Below are positions 6,036 to 10,306 of a stretch of 10,306 nucleotides of DNA, in pieces. The stretch's first letter is position 1; the number at the start of each line of letters is the position of its first letter. The notes beneath the pieces were generated by a model that was given only the letters and a program-made list of their open reading frames with translations, was not told where the DNA came from and made no database searches. The translations under genes were made by a program, and so were the position numbers. Source of the DNA: Oscillospiraceae bacterium. GTDB lineage: Bacteria > Bacillota_A > Clostridia > Saccharofermentanales > Saccharofermentanaceae. The DNA is taken from assembly GCA_902791885.1 (NCBI GenBank), contig CADAXO010000059.1, forward strand, positions 1 through 10,306. The letters are read 5' to 3'.

Positions 6036-6497
6036 ATGGTTGAACTGGTTGATTACAATAAAAGTATAAAGGACGAGGTGTTCCGCTTTACTGCAGGATG
6101 CTTTACGGAGCTCGGGAAGGCTTTCGAACCTGAAGGCAGGCATGAGTTCTATAATCACATTGAAGAGCATTTCGAGGGCTTCTGGTGCCTTGTAGATCAG
6201 AACATAGTAAAAGGCACCGCTGCCATAGCAAGGCTTGATGATACGACAGCAGAGCTTAAGGCCTTGTATGTCGATGCTTCCTTAAGGGGGCAGGGTTGGG
6301 GCTATAAGCTCCTTGATCATGCAGTGAAATTCGCAAAAGCAGCAGGGTTCGGAAGAGTCGTTCTGGATTCGATGTCGAAATATGAGAGTGCCGCGAGATT
6401 ATACAGAAGATACGGCTTCACTGACACGGCAAGGTATAATGACAATCAATATGCAGATGTCTTTATGGAGTTAATATTGGAGGAAACACATGACTGA
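6036..6497 (+). CDS. GNAT-family N-acetyltransferase
   Basis: A 153-residue enzyme that would transfer an acetyl group from acetyl-CoA to an amine; the acceptor is unknown. Motif A is clear: strand ELKALYV (73-79) followed by the pyrophosphate-binding loop RGQGWG (84-89) and helix YKLLDHAVKFAKAAGF. Motif B is AARLYRRYGF (119-128), whose Y123 sits where the family's usual catalytic tyrosine is found. Length is standard for a single-domain GNAT. AGAGG lies 7 bases before the ATG. The stop overlaps the start of the methyltransferase gene by 8 bases, so the two form a translationally coupled pair, which hints at a shared substrate or condition but does not prove it. Confidence 0.9.
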   Translation: MVELVDYNKSIKDEVFRFTAGCFTELGKAFEPEGRHEFYNHIEEHFEGFWCLVDQNIVKGTAAIARLDDTTAELKALYVDASLRGQGWGYKLLDHAVKFAKAAGFGRVVLDSMSKYESAARLYRRYGFTDTARYNDNQYADVFMELILEETHD

Positions 6498-7161
6498 CAA
6501 CAGTTCCGCTTATAACGCGAGCGTCTACGATCAAAGCATAGTTAACACGCTGCCTTACTACACTGAGTTCTTCAAGCAGATAACAGATCTTATTGATAAG
6601 TCGGGAAAGACCGGTATCAGCTGGCTCGACACAGGCTGCGGCACGGGCACTCTCGCACAGATCGTCCTCTCGCAGCGCGAAGATGTATCCTTCACTGTAT
6701 GTGATCCGTCTGAGAATATGCTCGCGGAAGCCAAGGCGAAGCTCGGTAATTCTGATATTACATTTATAAATAAGTGCTCCCAGGAACTGGACTTTAAGGA
6801 CCGGTTTGACGTCGTAACCGCGGTTCAGTGCCATCACTACCTTCAGCCTAAGGAGCGCGAGCTTGCTACAAGGAAGTGCTTCGAGGCGCTTAAAGATAAG
6901 GGTATTTATATAACTTTTGAAAACATAAGGATGTCGACGGAAGAAAGTGATAGAATAGCACTCGGCCGCTGGACGGACTTCATAAGGACCAACTTCCGAG
7001 ACGAGGAAAAAGTCAGAAAACACGTCGCAAGACGCGGCACGGAGGTCCATCCGATAACGATAGAAGAGCATCTGGCGCTCCTTCGAAAATGCGGTTTTAC
7101 GTCCGTAAATCTGCTGTGGACATCGTACCTGCAGGCGGGTTTCTGGGCAATAAAAAATTAG
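6490..7161 (+). CDS. Class I SAM-dependent methyltransferase
   Basis: A 223-residue enzyme with a Rossmann-type SAM-binding domain. Motif I is LDTGCGTGT (46-54), the acidic residue ending strand 2 is D72 in VCDPS, and the post-motif region is DVVTAVQCHHYL (107-118), followed by a helix and the strand GIYITFEN. The C-terminus GFWAIKN is common in small-molecule methyltransferases of the UbiE/type-11 kind. The substrate is unknown; a small metabolite is more likely than nucleic acid because no RNA- or DNA-binding domain is attached. GGAGG (6479-6483) lies 6 bases before the ATG, inside the acetyltransferase gene. The TAG stop is followed almost at once by a promoter for rpmF. Confidence 0.9.
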   Translation: MTDNSSAYNASVYDQSIVNTLPYYTEFFKQITDLIDKSGKTGISWLDTGCGTGTLAQIVLSQREDVSFTVCDPSENMLAEAKAKLGNSDITFINKCSQELDFKDRFDVVTAVQCHHYLQPKERELATRKCFEALKDKGIYITFENIRMSTEESDRIALGRWTDFIRTNFRDEEKVRKHVARRGTEVHPITIEEHLALLRKCGFTSVNLLWTSYLQAGFWAIKN

Positions 7162-7164
7162 CAC

Positions 7165-7193
7165 TTGCAAAGATAAAAAAAGCAAGGTATAAT
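7165..7193 (+). promoter_or_regulatory. Promoter of rpmF
   Basis: TTGCAA (7165-7170), a 17-base spacer and a perfect TATAAT (7188-7193) form the best sigma-A-type promoter in the window. It begins 4 bases after the methyltransferase stop and would give a leader of about 50 bases for rpmF, so rpmF is probably transcribed independently of the genes before it. Confidence 0.7.
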
Positions 7194-7249
7194 CGTCAAG
7201 CACGTTTGAAAGACAAACTATACCTACATGAGATGGAGGTGGAAAATAT

Positions 7250-7435
7250 ATGGCACATCCTAAGAGAAAATGGTCGAAGGCTAGAACTTCACGTCACAGA
7301 AGCTTGTGGAAGCTTTCTGTTCCGGGTTTTGTTGAGTGCCCGCAGTGTCATCAGAAGATGCTTCGCCGCACAGTCTGCAAGAACTGCGGATATCTTGATG
7401 GTAGAGCTGTTGTTACAGTAGGCGAAGAAGAGTAA
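7250..7435 (+). CDS. rpmF: 50S ribosomal protein L32
   Basis: A 61-residue structural protein of the large ribosomal subunit. The start MAHPKRKWSKARTSRHR and the central WKLSVPGFVECPQC are typical of L32. Four cysteines in two CxxC pairs (C30, C33, C43, C46) form a zinc ribbon, so this is the zinc-binding (C+) form. The basic N-terminal tail and acidic end (GEEE) fit the family. GGAGGTGG (7235-7242) lies 7 bases before the ATG. In many bacteria rpmF follows a YceD/DUF177 gene and precedes plsX-fabH; here it stands alone with its own promoter and is followed by a terminator-like hairpin and der. Confidence 0.97.
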   Translation: MAHPKRKWSKARTSRHRSLWKLSVPGFVECPQCHQKMLRRTVCKNCGYLDGRAVVTVGEEE

Positions 7436-7460
7436 TTCTTCCTAGAACAGTTAGAAACCG

Positions 7461-7496
7461 GGCGGTGTTGATAAACTTAACACCGCCTTTATTTTT
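7461..7496 (+). terminator. Strong intrinsic terminator between rpmF and der
   Basis: GGCGGTGTT (7461-7469) and AACACCGCC (7479-7487) form a perfect 9-bp stem with a 9-base loop, followed by TTTATTTTT (7488-7496). It lies 25 bases after the rpmF stop and only 17 bases before the der ATG. Confidence 0.88.
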
Positions 7497-7513
7497 GCAT
7501 CAGGAGACAGATC

Positions 7514-8848
7514 ATGAGTAAACCTGCCGTTGCCATAGTCGGACGCCCGAACGTCGGTAAGTCGTCGCTCTTTAACACTCTTTACGGAGAGCGTATATCG
7601 ATCGTACATGATACCCCCGGAGTTACGAGGGACCGTATCTATGCGACTGCAATCTGGCGTGAGAGGGAGTTCGTGATCATTGACACAGGCGGTATCGAGC
7701 CCGCAGGTGAAGATGTAATCTTACAGGGAATGCGCGCCCAGGCAGAGGTGGCTATCGAGACCGCCGATGTAATCGTATTCATGGTTGACCTGAAGTCCGG
7801 CATGACAGCTGCGGACAAAGAGATCGCAGCGATGCTTCGAAAGTCCGGAAAGCCGATCGTTATCGCAGTTAACAAGGCTGATAAAGTCGGAGAGCCCCCG
7901 GTCGAGATGTATGAATTCTATAATCTCGGATTGGGCGAAAGCGACATCATCCCTATATCGGCGGCTCACAGATTGGGAATCGGTGATCTGCTTGATAAGA
8001 TTTTCGAGTACTTCCCGAGTGAAGATGAAGATAACGAGGATGAGGGCAGGATCCGTGTTGCCCTTATAGGCAGACCTAATGCAGGCAAGTCGAGCCTCAC
8101 GAATAAGATGAGCGGAAGCGACAGAAGTATCGTCTCCGACATCGCAGGCACGACACGAGATGCCATCGACGTTCATATTGAGAATAAGTACGGCAAGTTC
8201 ATTCTCGTTGATACGGCGGGAATGAGGAAGAAGAGCCGCATCGAGGATAATGTCGAGAAGTACTCTATGGTAAGAGCGCTTCAGGCTATAGACAAGGCGG
8301 ATGTATGCGTTATTCTGATCGACGCTTCCGTAGGTATTACCGAGCAGGATACAAGAGTAGCAGGCGTGGCTCACGATAACGGCAAGGCCTGCATCATTGC
8401 CATAAACAAGTGGGACATAATCGAGAAGGAAACGGGTACGCTCGAAGCCATGACGAAGATGGTAAGGGAGCGTTTCTCCTTCATGGATTATGCTCCGATA
8501 ATATTCATATCGGCGAAGACGGGCCAGCGTGTCGACAAGCTCTGGGAGGCTATCATCATGGCCGAAGAGTCCTCATCGAAAAGGCTTACCACAGGTGTCT
8601 TCAACGACATGCTTACCGAGGCTGTCGCTATGGTACCGACGCCGCAGGATAAGGGTAAGCATCTTAAGATCTATTACGGCACACAGGTAGCGGTAAAGCC
8701 CCCGACGTTTGCGCTCTTTGTTAACGATACGGAGCTGTCGCATTTTTCTTATGAGAGATATATCGAGAATCAGATCAGACGTAATTTCGGCTTCGAAGGA
8801 ACTCCGATTAAGATTCTTTTGCGTAATAAAAAGGGCGAACAGACCTGA
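7514..8848 (+). CDS. der: Ribosome-assembly GTPase Der (EngA)
   Basis: An essential cytosolic GTPase needed for maturation of the 50S subunit, unique in having two consecutive G domains. First domain: P-loop GRPNVGKS (10-17), DTPGVTRD (33-40), DTGG (57-60), NKAD (120-123) and SA (149-150). An acidic linker (about 168-178) leads to the second domain: P-loop GRPNAGKS (186-193), DTAG (233-236), NKWD (298-301) and SAK (333-335). A KH-like domain occupies about 350-440. Length of 444 residues is normal (about 435-490). GGAG (7503-7506) lies 7 bases before the ATG. No promoter fits between the rpmF terminator and the start, so expression must come by read-through or from a promoter further upstream. 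Confidence 0.97.
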   Translation: MSKPAVAIVGRPNVGKSSLFNTLYGERISIVHDTPGVTRDRIYATAIWREREFVIIDTGGIEPAGEDVILQGMRAQAEVAIETADVIVFMVDLKSGMTAADKEIAAMLRKSGKPIVIAVNKADKVGEPPVEMYEFYNLGLGESDIIPISAAHRLGIGDLLDKIFEYFPSEDEDNEDEGRIRVALIGRPNAGKSSLTNKMSGSDRSIVSDIAGTTRDAIDVHIENKYGKFILVDTAGMRKKSRIEDNVEKYSMVRALQAIDKADVCVILIDASVGITEQDTRVAGVAHDNGKACIIAINKWDIIEKETGTLEAMTKMVRERFSFMDYAPIIFISAKTGQRVDKLWEAIIMAEESSSKRLTTGVFNDMLTEAVAMVPTPQDKGKHLKIYYGTQVAVKPPTFALFVNDTELSHFSYERYIENQIRRNFGFEGTPIKILLRNKKGEQT

Positions 8849-8879
8849 AATATTGTGCATATAGTCGTATAGGTTATTT

Positions 8880-8937
8880 GCTCCCGAAGTAGTTAAATAT
8901 TAAAGGCAAAAAATCGTATTTTATATTTTATGGGAGC
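8880..8937 (+). promoter_or_regulatory. Possible leader stem masking the typA ribosome site
   Basis: GCTCCC (8880-8885) is complementary to GGGAGC (8932-8937), which contains the typA Shine-Dalgarno sequence. A second segment, AAATAT (8895-8900), is complementary to ATATTT (8923-8928) inside it. If formed, this AT-rich leader hairpin would hide the ribosome site. No clear promoter or terminator is seen in 8849-8944, so typA may be read from der. Confidence 0.3.
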
Positions 8938-8944
8938 TAACCGT

Positions 8945-10306
8945 ATGAAGATCGAGAATTTACGTAACATCGCCATCATCGCGCACGTTGACCACGGTAA
9001 GACGACTATCGTCGATTCCATGCTTAAGCAGGCCGGAATCTACAGAGAGAACGAGCAGATCGTTGAGCAGGTCATGGACAGCAATGACCTTGAAAGAGAA
9101 AGAGGAATCACGATCCTCGCTAAGAATACTGCCATCGATTACAAGGGCATAAGGATCAACGTTGTTGATACTCCCGGACACGCTGACTTCGGAGGCGAGG
9201 TTGAGCGAGTTCTTAAGATGGTTGACGCGGTTCTCCTCGTAGTAGACGCTTTTGACGGACCTATGCCCCAGACAAGATTCGTTCTTCACAAGGCTCTCGA
9301 GTTAGGCTTAAGACCTATCGTCTGCATCAATAAGATCGACCGTCCCGACGCAAGACCTTTGCAGGTTGTTGATATGGTCCTCGATCTTTTCATCGAGCTC
9401 GGTGCCGATGAGGACCAGCTTGATTTCCCTATCGTATATTCATCCGGTAAGGTCGGCATCGCATGCTTCGACATCAAGGATTATGAGAACGGCAAGGCAG
9501 TTGATTTCTGCCCGGTTCTCGATACTATCATCGACAACACACCCTGCCCTCAGGGTGATCCGGAAGCTCCCATGCAGCTCCTCGTTTCCAATATCGACTC
9601 CGATCCTTACATCGGCAGAATCGCTATCGGAAGAGTCGAGAGAGGTACTATCAAGCAGGGTGAGCCTTGCGTAGTCGTTAACATCGAGCAGGACGGCAAG
9701 AGAAATGCAAGAGTAGTTAAGCTCCTCCGTTTCTCAGGTCTCGGAAGACAGGAAGTCAGCGAAGCTTCCATCGGTGAGATCGTCTGCGTTGCAGGTATCC
9801 CCGATATCGGAATCGGTGACACACTCTGTGACCAGAGCACACCCGAGGCGCTCCCCTTCGTTAAGATCGACGAGCCTACTATCGCAATGACATTCTCTGT
9901 TAACGATTCTCCTTTCGCAGGTCAGGAAGGTAAGTTCGTTACATCACGTCACTTGAGAGACAGACTTTTCAAGGAGATCGAGACCAACGTTTCCATGAGA
10001 GTCGAAGAGACAGATACAACCGAGTCCTTCATCGTAAAGGGAAGAGGAGAGCTTCACCTTTCCATCCTCATCGAGGAGATGAGAAGACAGGGTTACGAGC
10101 TTCAGGTAAGTAAGCCGAAGGTTATCATGAAGGAGATCGACGGCGTGCTCTGCGAGCCTTATGAGGACCTCGTAATCGACGTTCCCGAGGAGTATGTAGG
10201 TGCCGTTATCGAGAAGCTCGGAAGCCGTAAGGCAGAGATGAAGAACATGCTTCCTCCGTCAAAGGGATACACAAGACTTGAGTTCAACATCCCCTCCAGA
10301 GGACTC
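8945..10306 (+). CDS. typA: Ribosome-associated GTPase TypA/BipA (3' end outside window)
   Basis: The first 454 codons of a gene that is normally about 600-615 codons long; the frame is open to the last base. The EF-G-like translational GTPase binds ribosomes and supports 50S assembly and growth at low temperature or under stress. G motifs: AHVDHGKT (13-20), RGIT (53-56), DTPGH (75-79), NKID (129-132) and SSGK (166-169). A domain-2 barrel (about 200-290) follows, then the EF-G-like domains with KGRGELHL and the start of the domain-V-like region. The final residues NIPSRGL precede the expected GLIGYR motif just outside the window. GGGAG (8932-8936) lies 8 bases before the ATG. Confidence 0.96.
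   Translation, partial: MKIENLRNIAIIAHVDHGKTTIVDSMLKQAGIYRENEQIVEQVMDSNDLERERGITILAKNTAIDYKGIRINVVDTPGHADFGGEVERVLKMVDAVLLVVDAFDGPMPQTRFVLHKALELGLRPIVCINKIDRPDARPLQVVDMVLDLFIELGADEDQLDFPIVYSSGKVGIACFDIKDYENGKAVDFCPVLDTIIDNTPCPQGDPEAPMQLLVSNIDSDPYIGRIAIGRVERGTIKQGEPCVVVNIEQDGKRNARVVKLLRFSGLGRQEVSEASIGEIVCVAGIPDIGIGDTLCDQSTPEALPFVKIDEPTIAMTFSVNDSPFAGQEGKFVTSRHLRDRLFKEIETNVSMRVEETDTTESFIVKGRGELHLSILIEEMRRQGYELQVSKPKVIMKEIDGVLCEPYEDLVIDVPEEYVGAVIEKLGSRKAEMKNMLPPSKGYTRLEFNIPSRGL

Noticed and set aside
6463..7203. A 246-codon minus-strand frame opposite the methyltransferase gene
   Set aside because: Antisense shadow of a gene with complete SAM-binding motifs; no start signal or recognisable domain.
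7204..7218. GTTTG-AAAGA-CAAAC hairpin in the rpmF leader, considered as an L32 autoregulatory site
   Set aside because: Only a 5-bp AT-rich stem without a known L32-binding motif; expected by chance.
8922..8927. TATATT as a -10 for a typA promoter
   Set aside because: A start from it would fall within the ribosome site at 8932-8936, and no fitting -35 is present.

Overview
The window looks like ordinary chromosome from a Gram-positive, Clostridia-type bacterium, probably a gut or rumen Lachnospiraceae or Oscillospirales relative. Supporting signs are the class III (Firmicutes-type) fructose-1,6-bisphosphatase, a wall-anchored protein built of choline/glucan-binding repeats, AGGAGG-type ribosome sites and AAG/GAG-rich codon use. 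The genus is inference only. There is no phage, transposase, CRISPR, tRNA or rRNA, and no sign that a large foreign block has been inserted.

Layout. 1-369 is the C-terminal end of a cell-wall-binding repeat protein, closed by a terminator. 478-2424 is fbp (gluconeogenesis). Facing it across only 4 bases is a leftward two-component system: histidine kinase 2429-3475 and PhoB/OmpR-family regulator 3468-4166, overlapping by 8 bases. Upstream, and also leftward, is a DUF975-type membrane protein (4266-5129) with an unusually acidic predicted loop. A 302-base gap (5130-5431) holds its promoter, three helically phased GTTAAGG boxes, a terminator and two clusters of nested inverted repeats. A small leftward metallophosphoesterase (5432-5977) is divergent from a rightward GNAT acetyltransferase and SAM methyltransferase pair (6036-7161). 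The right end is translation-related: rpmF (ribosomal protein L32), der (ribosome-assembly GTPase) and the first 454 codons of typA/bipA (ribosome-associated GTPase).

How the genes work together. The clearest functional unit is the envelope-sensing kinase and regulator next to the DUF975 membrane protein. The GTTAAGG boxes, spaced 11 and 22 bases apart at a promoter with a poor -35, look like a site for a PhoB/OmpR-family regulator, and the neighbouring regulator is the natural candidate. The GNAT and methyltransferase genes overlap and are probably co-translated. The rpmF-der-typA run joins three translation genes, but rpmF and der are separated by a strong terminator-like hairpin. Nothing here demonstrates a wholly new system. 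The best leads are the phased boxes, the nested repeats at 5231-5408, and the dyad at the divergent promoter near 5974.
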